From Emcibacter sp. (lineage in GTDB: Bacteria; Pseudomonadota; Alphaproteobacteria; Sphingomonadales; Emcibacteraceae), in contig JALSHF010000213.1 of assembly GCA_026982375.1 (NCBI GenBank), positions 1 through 40,689 of the forward strand: a DNA stretch of 40,689 nucleotides, written 5' to 3'. Made by a program: the position numbers and the translations under genes. Every line of letters starts with the position of its first letter. The stretch's first letter is position 1. Shown here in pieces: positions 1 to 9,437 of the stretch. Under the pieces are notes generated by a model, which did not search any database, had not been told where the DNA came from, and worked only from the letters and a program-made list of their open reading frames with translations.

Positions 1-774
1 TTAAATAATTTTTTTAAAAAATCTGGAAAAAGGCACCCCAAACCAGCATTTAATATCCTTGCCATCATTACAGCCATAAAGTGAAATGACAATCATTTCC
101 GCTCTTCCAATAATATTTTCTATGGGCACATAGCCAATAGCGGATAAAATACGGCTGTCCGCAGAATTATCCCTGTTGTCACCCATGGCAAAAATATGTC
201 CTGCCGGCACGCGATAAAGACGGGTATTATCAAGTCGCCCCCTATCCGTGCGTTCCGCAATATGATACCCGCGACCTTGCGCGTTTTTTTCATTGTATTC
301 TACGACAGAAACCATATCTCCCGCTGGTTCCCGGTAACGATAGCTCTTTTTAAATATACGCGGTAAAATCTGGCCATTATGAACAAGCCGCCCGCCCGCG
401 AGCTGTATTTCGTCTCCGGGCAATCCAATAACGCGTTTGATCATGACCCGGCTTGGGTCTTTGGGGTCGGCAAAAACCACCACATCACCTCTTTGCGGCA
501 ATGAGCCCATAACGCGCCCCTTGGCAGAGATTAAACTGCGGCCAAAAGGAATGCTGTAACGGGAATAACCATAAGCATATTTGCTCACAATAACCCGGTC
601 ACCGACTTCCAATGTGGGCACCATGCTTTCCGATGGCCATATTTCATATTGGGCATAAGCAAAGCTGTGAACACATAAAAAAGCCACCATAATAATCAGC
701 GGCTCTTTAGCAAAATTCCATATTCTCTGACTAATTGTTTTTTCTGGCATCTTTGTCCATATCCTTACCATCAT
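1..774 (-). CDS. lepB: Signal peptidase I
   Basis: Inner-membrane serine protease that removes signal peptides from proteins exported by Sec or Tat. A single N-terminal membrane segment lies at about residues 27-42. The catalytic serine sits in the SESMVPTL motif (S50), the catalytic lysine in the MIKRVIG motif (K113), and the conserved GDNRDNSADSR box starts at residue 198. The length of 257 residues is normal for alphaproteobacteria. The stop codon is the first three bases of the window, so the gene is complete. The start is uncertain: two adjacent ATG codons begin the frame, but the ATG at 750 (MPEKTISQR) has a better-spaced purine-rich stretch upstream. The gene diverges from dnaK. Family and function are certain; the start is not. 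Confidence 0.95.
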   Translation of the reverse strand: MMVRIWTKMPEKTISQRIWNFAKEPLIIMVAFLCVHSFAYAQYEIWPSESMVPTLEVGDRVIVSKYAYGYSRYSIPFGRSLISAKGRVMGSLPQRGDVVVFADPKDPSRVMIKRVIGLPGDEIQLAGGRLVHNGQILPRIFKKSYRYREPAGDMVSVVEYNEKNAQGRGYHIAERTDRGRLDNTRLYRVPAGHIFAMGDNRDNSADSRILSAIGYVPIENIIGRAEMIVISLYGCNDGKDIKCWFGVPFSRFFKKII

Positions 775-860
775 CCTTGACCAAAATTGCGATATAACCA
801 GAGTAAAACTTTTTTGAGGCAGAATATATAGATAAAAATAAAGAAAACTTGTATTTCGCC

Positions 861-891
861 CTTGCAGTGATGAAAAATGGCCTTATATAAG
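861..891 (+). promoter_or_regulatory. Heat-shock sigma factor (RpoH) promoter of dnaK
   Basis: CTTG at 861-864, a 17-base spacer, then CTTATAT at 882-888 followed by two bases and G at 891. This fits the published alphaproteobacterial heat-shock consensus CTTG-N17/18-CYTATnTnnG at every fixed position. It lies about 85 bases upstream of the dnaK start, leaving a leader of roughly 80 bases that ends in an AAGAGGA ribosome binding site. Seen directly; promoter activity is inferred. Confidence 0.85.
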
Positions 892-977
892 CTCCATGAA
901 CACTGAAATATAACTTAGGATAATTGATTCAGGCCATAATGGCTGATGATATATCCCCTGAAAGATAAGAGGATAGT

Positions 978-2891
<1,914 letters not shown>

Positions 2892-2953
2892 TTTGTTCCA
2901 ATGAGTGAACTTGTGATCAAATTATATTATCATCTAAAATCGACATGACATAT

Positions 2954-2981
2954 TGCCGTCCTGCCTAACAGCAGGACGGCA
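2954..2981 (+). terminator. Strong hairpin between dnaK and dnaJ, probably an attenuator or RNA-end stabiliser
   Basis: GCCGTCCTGC (2955-2964) and GCAGGACGGC (2971-2980) form a perfect 10-bp stem, extended to 11 by the T-A pair at 2954/2981, around a 6-base loop. No run of T follows, so it is not a textbook intrinsic terminator. A partial attenuator or a block to exonucleases, giving more DnaK than DnaJ, is a reasonable inference. Confidence 0.7.
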
Positions 2982-3012
2982 TGTGCATGTAGGGTAGAAA
3001 ACCGGGATTACC

Positions 3013-4140
3013 ATGGCCAAAATCTGTTTTTATGAAATACTCGAAGTGGAGCGTAATGTCTCTGCGGCGGATCTGAAAAAATCATACCGTAAAATGGCCA
3101 TGCAATATCATCCGGACCGCAACCCCAATGATGCCGAAGCCGAAGCAAAATTCAAAGAGATCAGCCAAGCCTATGATATCCTCAAAGATGATCAAAAACG
3201 CGCGGCTTACGATCAATATGGTCATGCCGCCTTTGAGAATGGCGGCGGCGGCCCGGGCGGCATGGGCGGCGGCTTTGACGGGGCTTTCTCTGATATATTC
3301 GAAGATTTATTTGGCATGGGCGGCGGCCGGGGCGGACGCCGTAGTGGCCCGAGCCGCGGGGTCGACCTGCGCTATAATCTGACCATAACCCTTGAGGATG
3401 CCTTCACAGGCAAAGAAGAAAAAATTACGATCCCGACATCAGTTTCCTGCGAAGGCTGTGATGGTACCGGCGCAAAGGCGGGATCAAAGCCTGAACCCTG
3501 CGGCGGCTGTAACGGGATCGGCAAGGTCAGAACCCAGCAAGGATTTTTCACCGTAGAACGTACCTGCCCAAGATGTCAGGGCCAAGGCAAAGTCATTGCC
3601 AATCCCTGCGGCGAATGTCACGGCACAGGCAGCATACAAAAGAAGAATACCCTATCCGTTAAAATTCCTGCGGGCGTTGAAGACGGCACAAGAATCCGGC
3701 TTCAGGGCAAAGGCGAAAGCGGGGCTTTAAATGGCCCGAGCGGCGATTTATATATTTTTATTTCTCTGGAATATCACCCCATTTTTCAACGTGACGGTGC
3801 TGATATCTACTGCAATGTTCCCATCGCGCTTACCACAGCCGCGCTTGGCGGTGAAATTGATGTCCCCACGGTAAATGGCGGCAAGGCCAAAGTAAAAATC
3901 AATGCGGGTAATCAGACCGGCAAACAATATCGCCTGAAGAACAAAGGCATGCCCATATTGCATTCTGAACAATTTGGCGACATGATTATCCAAACCGTTG
4001 TTGAAACACCTGTTGATATGACCAAGAAACAAAAAGAACTTCTTCGGGCCTTCGCCAATGAATGCGGCGATAACGTCAGCCCTGAATCTTCCGGATTTTT
4101 TAACAAGGTCAAAGAATTATGGGAAGACCTTACGGACTAA
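3013..4140 (+). CDS. dnaJ: Co-chaperone DnaJ (Hsp40)
   Basis: Stimulates the DnaK ATPase and delivers unfolded clients. The J domain occupies residues 1-70 with the HPD signature at 33-35. A glycine/phenylalanine-rich linker spans about 75-115. Four CxxCxGxG zinc repeats follow from about residue 145 ([32 protein letters not shown]), then the C-terminal peptide-binding domains. At 375 residues this is a full type I DnaJ. It shares the dnaK transcript unless the intergenic hairpin separates them. The N-terminus [10 protein letters not shown] differs slightly from the usual MAKRDYYEVL but is intact. Confidence 0.98.
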   Translation: MAKICFYEILEVERNVSAADLKKSYRKMAMQYHPDRNPNDAEAEAKFKEISQAYDILKDDQKRAAYDQYGHAAFENGGGGPGGMGGGFDGAFSDIFEDLFGMGGGRGGRRSGPSRGVDLRYNLTITLEDAFTGKEEKITIPTSVSCEGCDGTGAKAGSKPEPCGGCNGIGKVRTQQGFFTVERTCPRCQGQGKVIANPCGECHGTGSIQKKNTLSVKIPAGVEDGTRIRLQGKGESGALNGPSGDLYIFISLEYHPIFQRDGADIYCNVPIALTTAALGGEIDVPTVNGGKAKVKINAGNQTGKQYRLKNKGMPILHSEQFGDMIIQTVVETPVDMTKKQKELLRAFANECGDNVSPESSGFFNKVKELWEDLTD

Positions 4141-4162
4141 CCTGTAAAGCATTCTGCGGAAA

Positions 4163-4630
4163 TTAGGCCTCTATTTTTGCAAGATCGGCTTTAAGCTGGC
4201 TGAATAATTCAATCTGGTCATCCAGTTTATTTTCATCGATTGTGCCCAATAACTCATCCACCCATCCTTTATGGATTTTGATGGCATGTTTTAATGTTCT
4301 GCGGCCTTCGCTGGTCAGGGCCACACTATACACCCGGCGGTCTGTGGGCAAGGCCCATTTTTCCACGAAACCGTCTTTCATAAGGCGGCTTACCATACCT
4401 GTGGTATTGGCATTGGAAACCAAAAGCATCCGGGACAGCTCGCTCATGGTAATGACCCCGCCCGGCGTGCGATCTACGGCGACCATAACATCAAATTTTG
4501 CCAATGTCAGCGGCGTATGCTCTTTCATCCGTTTATTTAATATCTGTACAACCCGTGTTGAGCTGGCCAGCATTCTGACCCAGAGTTTCAATTTTTTCTG
4601 ATCTTCGTCATCCATGTTTATTTTTGTCAT
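4163..4630 (-). CDS. MarR-family transcriptional regulator
   Basis: A 155-residue winged-helix protein of the MarR type. The helix-turn-helix and wing lie at about residues 55-105: TMSELSRMLLVSNANTTGMVSRLMKDGFVEKW followed by the wing motif PTDRRVYSVALTSEG. Helices on both sides form the dimer interface typical of the family. MarR proteins are usually cytoplasmic repressors relieved by a small aromatic or phenolic ligand. It is divergent from the flavin oxidoreductase gene at 4880, and the AT-rich gap between them carries palindromes, so local regulation of that enzyme is likely. Convergent with dnaJ, only 22 bases away. The ligand is unknown. Confidence 0.9.
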   Translation of the reverse strand: MTKINMDDEDQKKLKLWVRMLASSTRVVQILNKRMKEHTPLTLAKFDVMVAVDRTPGGVITMSELSRMLLVSNANTTGMVSRLMKDGFVEKWALPTDRRVYSVALTSEGRRTLKHAIKIHKGWVDELLGTIDENKLDDQIELFSQLKADLAKIEA

Positions 4631-4879
4631 ATGGGTTATATCCTCTCTTCAAAGGGTCAAAATAATTATCCTGTTAAATTATTTTTCTCATTGGCGACCC
4701 TATCCTTTTAAGCCTTAAATAAATTGTTATACATCAAGTTTCTCAGTTTAATTTAGAGAGTAAAGTAATTTTTCTGTTTCCTTAAGCCATCAAAAAATTT
4801 TATTTTATAAGTTAAGTATTTTCTTTTAAGCTTAAAATAAATATGTTACATTTTTTTGTTATAAAAATTGGAATAAAAT
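4631..4879. promoter_or_regulatory. Divergent promoter region with paired palindromic repeats
   Basis: A very AT-rich 249-base gap between the MarR gene and the flavoprotein gene. It holds two similar elements about 119 bases apart: CTTTTAAGCCTTAAATAAAT at 4705-4724 and CTTTTAAGCTTAAAATAAAT at 4823-4842. Each is followed within a few bases by a GTTA(TA)CAT-like sequence. The second contains a perfect 14-bp palindrome, TTTTAAGCTTAAAA (4824-4837). The pair fits a MarR operator arrangement; binding is inferred. Confidence 0.5.
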
Positions 4880-6331
4880 ATGCGCGCTAATATTCTGGAG
4901 CCTATTGTAATTAATGGTATGGTTGTCCCCAACAGGACTGTCGTCCCCGCCATGGTCACCCGATTATCCGCAGAGGATGGCTATGTCAATCAGGACATCA
5001 TTGATCGCTACGTAAGCTATGCCAAAGGCAATGTCGGCCTGATCATTGTGGAGGCTATGGCGATCCACGAGTCTAAATCCGGCCCCTTACTGCGTATTTC
5101 AGATGATAGATTCATCGATGGCCATAAAAAACTCACTCAGGCCATTCATGACACCAGCTCTTCCAAAGTCGTGCCTCAAATCATTCACTTTATGAAAGTG
5201 GCCCGCTCTGGCTGGCGTCAGACCATTGACATGCTGTCAGAAGAAGACATTGTCACCATCATCCGTGATTTTGGCGATGCTGCCGCGCGGGCAAGAGAAG
5301 CGGGCTATGACGGTGTGGAGCTTCATTCGGCCCATGCCTATACGCTCTCGTCTTTCCTGTCGCGCCATAATCGGCGCCGCGACCGGTATGATGGCCGCTC
5401 CCTTGAGGGAAGGCTCAGAATGTTTGGTGATGTGATGGCAGAGGTCCGCGCAAAGGTCGGAGCCGATTTTCCTGTTGGCGTGCGGTTTCTGGCCGATGAG
5501 ATGATCAAGGACGGCTATACACTCGAAGACAGCCGCCTGATCGCGCTGCGTATGGCACAGCTTGGCGTTGATTATATTTCCCTGTCTGTCGGCGGCAAAT
5601 TTGAAGATGCCATTTTAAAAGAAGGTCAGCCCCCCTACCCCTATACCGGATATTCCGGCGAACGCTGTATGCCGGGGGCGTCTTTCCCTAAAATGCCCCA
5701 TGTACATTATGCCGCCGCCATCAAGGAAATGATCAACAGCAAGGGGTTTGACATTCCCGTTATTTCAGCAGGCAAAATAAACAGTCCGGAAGATGCCGAA
5801 CAGCTGCTCAGGGACGGCAAAGCCGACATGATCGGGATGGCGCGTCAACTGCTTGTAGACCCCAACTGGCCAAAAAAAGTCATCGAAAATCGCGAAGAAG
5901 ACATCATCCCTTGCGTCTATTGCAATGTTTGCAAGCAGCTTGATGAGAATTTTAAAGAAGTCACCTGCTTTTTATGGCCCAAGGGACATTTGCAGGCCCC
6001 GGATTATGACCCGGGTAGCCTATCCCCCACGTGGGCAAGCTCAGAAGCGTTAAGCGCCGAATATACGAATGGAGCCGTAAAATTAAAATGGCAAAGGGCA
6101 GAGGGTGAAATATCCGGCTATGACCTTTACCGCGCTGAGGACAATGGTCTGGTCAAGATCATACAGGCCAAAAAAGGCACTGGTTTTACCGACAAATCAG
6201 TTCTCGGCGGCCTCAAATACAGCTATTATATCCGCGCCTACACAAAATCAGGCCAGTCAAGCGCGCCGTCAAACATGATAGATCTTGACCTGCCCATAGA
6301 AGATTTTACGCCCCAAATGCCTGAAAAATAA
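4880..6331 (+). CDS. Old-yellow-enzyme-family flavin oxidoreductase fused to a fibronectin type III domain
   Basis: Residues 1-340 form an FMN-binding TIM barrel of the NADH:flavin oxidoreductase/2,4-dienoyl-CoA reductase family. The active-site segment GVELHSAHAYTLSSFLS (146-162) has the H-x-x-H pair, and the phosphate-binding strand SAGKI and GMARQLLVDP lie near 296 and 319. Cysteines at 345, 348, 351 and 363 (C-x2-C-x2-C-x11-C) resemble the 4Fe-4S site of the dienoyl-CoA reductase branch, one residue shorter than usual. The flavodoxin-like and NAD-binding domains normally found after this site are missing. Residues about 383-470 instead look like a fibronectin type III module (VKLKWQRAEGEISGYDLYR, YSYYIRAYTKSGQSSAPSN). 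No signal peptide is seen. The reductase class is secure; the substrate is unknown. Confidence 0.85.
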   Translation: MRANILEPIVINGMVVPNRTVVPAMVTRLSAEDGYVNQDIIDRYVSYAKGNVGLIIVEAMAIHESKSGPLLRISDDRFIDGHKKLTQAIHDTSSSKVVPQIIHFMKVARSGWRQTIDMLSEEDIVTIIRDFGDAAARAREAGYDGVELHSAHAYTLSSFLSRHNRRRDRYDGRSLEGRLRMFGDVMAEVRAKVGADFPVGVRFLADEMIKDGYTLEDSRLIALRMAQLGVDYISLSVGGKFEDAILKEGQPPYPYTGYSGERCMPGASFPKMPHVHYAAAIKEMINSKGFDIPVISAGKINSPEDAEQLLRDGKADMIGMARQLLVDPNWPKKVIENREEDIIPCVYCNVCKQLDENFKEVTCFLWPKGHLQAPDYDPGSLSPTWASSEALSAEYTNGAVKLKWQRAEGEISGYDLYRAEDNGLVKIIQAKKGTGFTDKSVLGGLKYSYYIRAYTKSGQSSAPSNMIDLDLPIEDFTPQMPEK

Positions 6332-6364
6332 TCCATCTTGTGGATAGAATTGACGGGCTTTTAC

Positions 6365-7246
6365 TCATCTGACGATACAGATAACTTTTGCCACCGACAG
6401 GTTTTTTCTTAAGTCCTGGCCTGCCGCAAGGAAATTTTGCGGCGTTAAATATTCTGTATCCTGCCTTTCTATCGGTTCTTTGATCGTGGCAAACCCGGCA
6501 CGTTTAATCAAATGAGTGACAGTATTGGGCAATGAGGAATAGGCACGCCCCCGGCGCACAGATCCCGCAACATGAACCCCGACCATATTGCCGGCTTTAT
6601 TGACGATCGGCCCGCCGCTGATGCCGCCCAAGGATAAAAAATGATCCGGAAAGCGCCGCTTTTCAGCCCAGACCAGAACAGACTCTTTGCCCGCTTGTGC
6701 GCCTCGGACATTTAATATTCTGCGCCCGATCAGGCGTGAATAAACATCTCCCGGCTCACCCCTTGGGTAGCCAAAATGAAATCCTTCTGCGTTATAATTC
6801 AAGACCTGGCTTTCAATCTGAATGGGCATGGCCCCTGCCTGTGTCTTAAAAATACTGACATCTGCGCTCGGATGTTCAATAAGATCTGTGGCAAGATAAC
6901 CTTTGTTATGGCTGACCTGTAAAATCAGTTGGTCACAGCCGTTTGTCACATGTTTTGCGGTGACCCATATTCCATCCCTTGAAATAGAAAATGCGGTGCC
7001 GGTGGCTATTGTTCTCTGAGATTTTTTTTCCACCTCAATAATGATATTGCCATCATGGCGGCTTTTATCCTTAAGCGGCCCCTGTCCTTCCGGCCTTGGC
7101 GGCGGCAAAGGCGCAAGTATTTTTTCATTCGGGCCCGGCACCGAAGAAATCGGCGGCAGTTTGACATAAGGCCCCTCTTCCCACAGGTCACCAAAAATAG
7201 TGAGCGCAAGCAAAATTATAATCCAGGGAATAACCTGTGTTTTCAT
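6365..7246 (-). CDS. Membrane-anchored trypsin-like serine protease
   Basis: A 293-residue protein with an N-terminal membrane segment (about residues 6-19) and a proline-rich stretch up to residue 55, then a chymotrypsin-fold domain. The catalytic triad is visible: H99 in VTAKHV, D129 in HPSADVSIF, and S210 in GGISGGPIV. The catalytic domain probably faces the periplasm. There is no PDZ domain, so it is not a standard DegP/DegS. It starts 5 bases after the stop of the DUF350 gene and has no good ribosome binding site of its own, suggesting translational coupling. The substrate is unknown. Confidence 0.85.
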   Translation of the reverse strand: MKTQVIPWIIILLALTIFGDLWEEGPYVKLPPISSVPGPNEKILAPLPPPRPEGQGPLKDKSRHDGNIIIEVEKKSQRTIATGTAFSISRDGIWVTAKHVTNGCDQLILQVSHNKGYLATDLIEHPSADVSIFKTQAGAMPIQIESQVLNYNAEGFHFGYPRGEPGDVYSRLIGRRILNVRGAQAGKESVLVWAEKRRFPDHFLSLGGISGGPIVNKAGNMVGVHVAGSVRRGRAYSSLPNTVTHLIKRAGFATIKEPIERQDTEYLTPQNFLAAGQDLRKNLSVAKVICIVR

Positions 7247-7251
7247 CGGCG

Positions 7252-7665
7252 CTAGACCGATATCGCCGCAGCGTTGAGTAAGGCAACGGATATTTTACCG
7301 GAAAATAACAAAATAGCCGGCCCGATTTCATCCCGCGCGATCCGTCCCTGCAAATCATCAATAATGAAATGGGCCGCATAAAAGGCAAATATCTGAACGG
7401 TTAAAGCCACCAGGCCCCAGATGATAATATCCCAGTGATTAACGCTGCCGGCAAGACAAACCGCAAGCGGGATCGCAAGCCCCAGAATGCCGGCGGAGAA
7501 TGATATCGCCGCTGAGATATTGCCTTCTTTAATCATCGTCATTTCATGGAAAGGTGTGACTTTCTCATAAATATACACGGCGATGACAAACATCGATAAA
7601 CTGACAAGGAAATGCAGCAGAAAAAACGGCAGGCCCGAAAAGATACTATCTAATATTGCTAACAT
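7252..7665 (-). CDS. DUF350-family inner-membrane protein
   Basis: A 137-residue, strongly hydrophobic protein with about four membrane helices, at roughly residues 12-33, 50-70, 78-98 and 115-135. It has the features of the DUF350 family, with small residues and GxxG-like patterns in the helices (SAAISFSAGILGLAIPLAV). DUF350 proteins have no firmly established function. The ATG has AGGG about 7 bases upstream. It is the first gene of a two-gene unit with the serine protease. The region just upstream carries direct repeats. Confidence 0.8.
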   Translation of the reverse strand: MLAILDSIFSGLPFFLLHFLVSLSMFVIAVYIYEKVTPFHEMTMIKEGNISAAISFSAGILGLAIPLAVCLAGSVNHWDIIIWGLVALTVQIFAFYAAHFIIDDLQGRIARDEIGPAILLFSGKISVALLNAAAISV

Positions 7666-7673
7666 ATATCATC

Positions 7674-7717
7674 CCTGTTTTTTAAAGAGGTCGGCCTGTT
7701 TTTAAAGAGGCCTCTTT
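7674..7717. repeat. Direct repeat pair plus palindrome upstream of the DUF350 gene
   Basis: CCTGTTTTTTAAAGAGG (7674-7690) and CCTGTTTTTAAAGAGG (7695-7710) are direct repeats starting 21 bases apart, two helical turns. The second copy runs into a perfect palindrome, AAAGAGGCCTCTTT (7704-7717). It lies between the rpsD terminator and the DUF350 start, so a tandem regulator site is plausible. Confidence 0.6.
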
Positions 7718-7730
7718 TAATCCCGAATAC

Positions 7731-7763
7731 AAAAAAACTGCCCATAATGATTATGGGCAGTTT
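7731..7763 (-). terminator. Intrinsic terminator of rpsD
   Basis: AAACTGCCCATAAT (7735-7748) and ATTATGGGCAGTTT (7750-7763) are perfect 14-base arms around one base, so the real loop must open several A-T pairs. On the minus strand the stem is followed by a run of T that includes 7737-7731. It lies about 30 bases past the rpsD stop. Confidence 0.9.
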
Positions 7764-7794
7764 AGCAATATTTTTCGTAACGTCACAATAAAAT

Positions 7795-8412
7795 CTAGCG
7801 GGAATAAAATTCCACAATAAGATTTGGTTCCATTTGAACCGGATAAGGAATTTCATCCAATGTGGGAACGCGCAGGAAAGTTACTTTCGTGCCGTTATTT
7901 TCCAAGGCCAGATATTCCGGGATATCACGCTCGTTAGAGCCAATACCCTGAATAACCATAGGGATGTTACGGGATTTTTCACGAATTTCAACCACATCAC
8001 CGGCTTTCACGCGGTAACTTGGAATATTTACTTTTTTGCCATTAACCGTCACATGAGCATGATTGACGAATTGACGCGCAGAAAAGATTGTAGGGACGAA
8101 TTTAGCCCGGTAAACCAGCGCATCCAACCGGCTTTCCAACAGACCAACCAGAATTTCACCCGTGTCACCACGTTTACTGTCGGCATCTTTATAAACACGT
8201 TTAAACTGTTTTTCGGTAATATCGCCGTAATAGCCTTTCAGCTTTTGCTTGGCGCGCAGTTGAATACCATAATCTGATAGCTTGCTGCGGCGTCCCTGGC
8301 CATGCTGGCCCGGGCCATATTCGCGGGAATTTACCGGAGATTTGGGACGACCCCAGATATTTTCGCCCATACGGCGGTCAATTTTATATTTGGCTTGTGT
8401 ACGTTTTGTCAT
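7795..8412 (-). CDS. rpsD: 30S ribosomal protein S4
   Basis: Primary rRNA-binding protein that nucleates assembly of the 30S subunit body. Its 205 residues are the standard length. The N-terminal segment has the usual [13 protein letters not shown] and [12 protein letters not shown] motifs and lacks the four zinc cysteines of the C+ form. The S4 RNA-binding domain spans about residues 94-155 ([35 protein letters not shown]), and the C-terminus ends NLIVEFYSR. It is a single transcription unit here, with its own sigma-70 promoter about 115 bases upstream and a strong terminator downstream. The 110-base leader could hold autoregulatory structure, but I did not identify one. Confidence 0.99.
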   Translation of the reverse strand: MTKRTQAKYKIDRRMGENIWGRPKSPVNSREYGPGQHGQGRRSKLSDYGIQLRAKQKLKGYYGDITEKQFKRVYKDADSKRGDTGEILVGLLESRLDALVYRAKFVPTIFSARQFVNHAHVTVNGKKVNIPSYRVKAGDVVEIREKSRNIPMVIQGIGSNERDIPEYLALENNGTKVTFLRVPTLDEIPYPVQMEPNLIVEFYSR

Positions 8413-8529
8413 TTTATAGAATCGCTTCTGTTAAATTGTTGAAATCAGCGCCATGAAAAAGGATTTGCCCAAAGACAAAAACACTCCATGCAACCCAAGA
8501 TTCTCGCCTGAGTCATTCACGTTGGGCGG

Positions 8530-8557
8530 AATATAGCCGGCAATTACCGAAAGTCAA
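8530..8557 (-). promoter_or_regulatory. Sigma-70 promoter of rpsD
   Basis: On the minus strand, TTGACT (8557-8552), a 16-base spacer, then TATATT (8535-8530). Good -35 and -10 matches, about 118 bases before the rpsD start. Confidence 0.75.
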
Positions 8558-8579
8558 TTGAAAAGGGCCTTGACCCCGC

Positions 8580-9392
8580 CTATTCGCCCTCTTTCTTTTC
8601 CAATTCAGCCTTTTCCGCGATCCAGCCCGGCCCGCCGCCGGTGGCAAGAGCTTTAATCACCCCGCGAAGCGTGCTGACTTCCTCGTGGGTTAGCTCGGAT
8701 CGTTTGAAAATATTTCGTAAATTTCGCTTCATGGTCGCCCGGCGTTGTTCATGACGGAAATATCCCGCCTCGGTCAATTCGGTCTCCATATGATCAAACA
8801 GCTTTTGCAGGTCTTCTGATGAGGCAGGTGTCGTGTCCAGCTGCGGGGTATATTGATCCGGCTGATCTGTTCCTGTCTGGAACCATTCATAAGACATAAG
8901 GATCACCGCCTGCGCCAGATTGATCGAGGCAAAAGCCGGGTTAAGCGGTACAGATACGATCGCATCCGCCAGCGCCACATCATCATTCTTCAGGCCGGCC
9001 TTTTCCGGCCCGAATAGCAAGCCGACCTTCTGACCCTCCCCCGTATAAGCCCGCATGAGCCCCGCACATTTTTTTGGTGTGATCACGGTCTTGATCATAT
9101 CACGGCGCCGCGCTGTGGTGGCATAGACATAACTCAGATCAGCAATGGCTTCGGCTGTACTATCATACACGCGCGCCTTTTCCAGCACAATATCCGCGCC
9201 CGCCGCTGCCGGAACAGCGTCCGGATTGGGCCAGCCATCGCGTGGGCAGACCAGCCGCAAATCGGTCAGGCCAAAATTATACATGGCGCGCACGGCCTTG
9301 CCTATATTCTCGCCAAGCTGCGCCCCAATCAAAATAATTGCCGGGCCACTTCGCGTGATAATCTCATTTTCCAAACTGTTGGTGCCTGCCAT
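8580..9392 (-). CDS. trmJ: tRNA (cytidine/uridine-2'-O-)-methyltransferase TrmJ
   Basis: SPOUT-superfamily methyltransferase that 2'-O-methylates the wobble-loop position 32 of tRNAs using S-adenosylmethionine. Typical motifs are ENIGKAVRAMYNFGLTDLRLV near residue 28, LLFGPEKAGLKNDDV near 125, and the trefoil-knot motif VPLNPAFASINLAQAV near 143. The C-terminal helical extension is also present. The start is placed at 9392 (MAGTNSLENE) because AAAGGAG lies 5 bases upstream; an in-frame extension to 9419 has no such support. This gives 270 residues. It follows der by 45 bases, and a run of eight G lies in that gap (9426-9433). Confidence 0.92.
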   Translation of the reverse strand: MAGTNSLENEIITRSGPAIILIGAQLGENIGKAVRAMYNFGLTDLRLVCPRDGWPNPDAVPAAAGADIVLEKARVYDSTAEAIADLSYVYATTARRRDMIKTVITPKKCAGLMRAYTGEGQKVGLLFGPEKAGLKNDDVALADAIVSVPLNPAFASINLAQAVILMSYEWFQTGTDQPDQYTPQLDTTPASSEDLQKLFDHMETELTEAGYFRHEQRRATMKRNLRNIFKRSELTHEEVSTLRGVIKALATGGGPGWIAEKAELEKKEGE

Positions 9393-9437
9393 GTGATCTC
9401 CTTTACGGGTTCTGTACAATAGAACGGGGGGGGATAA

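Noticed and set aside
7659-7856. Small gene overlapping the rpsD terminator
   Set aside because: The frame runs through the terminator hairpin and the end of rpsD, with no ribosome binding site or recognisable product.
9426-9433. Run of eight G as a frameshift or phase-variation site
   Set aside because: It lies in the gap between der and trmJ, outside both reading frames with the chosen trmJ start at 9392.
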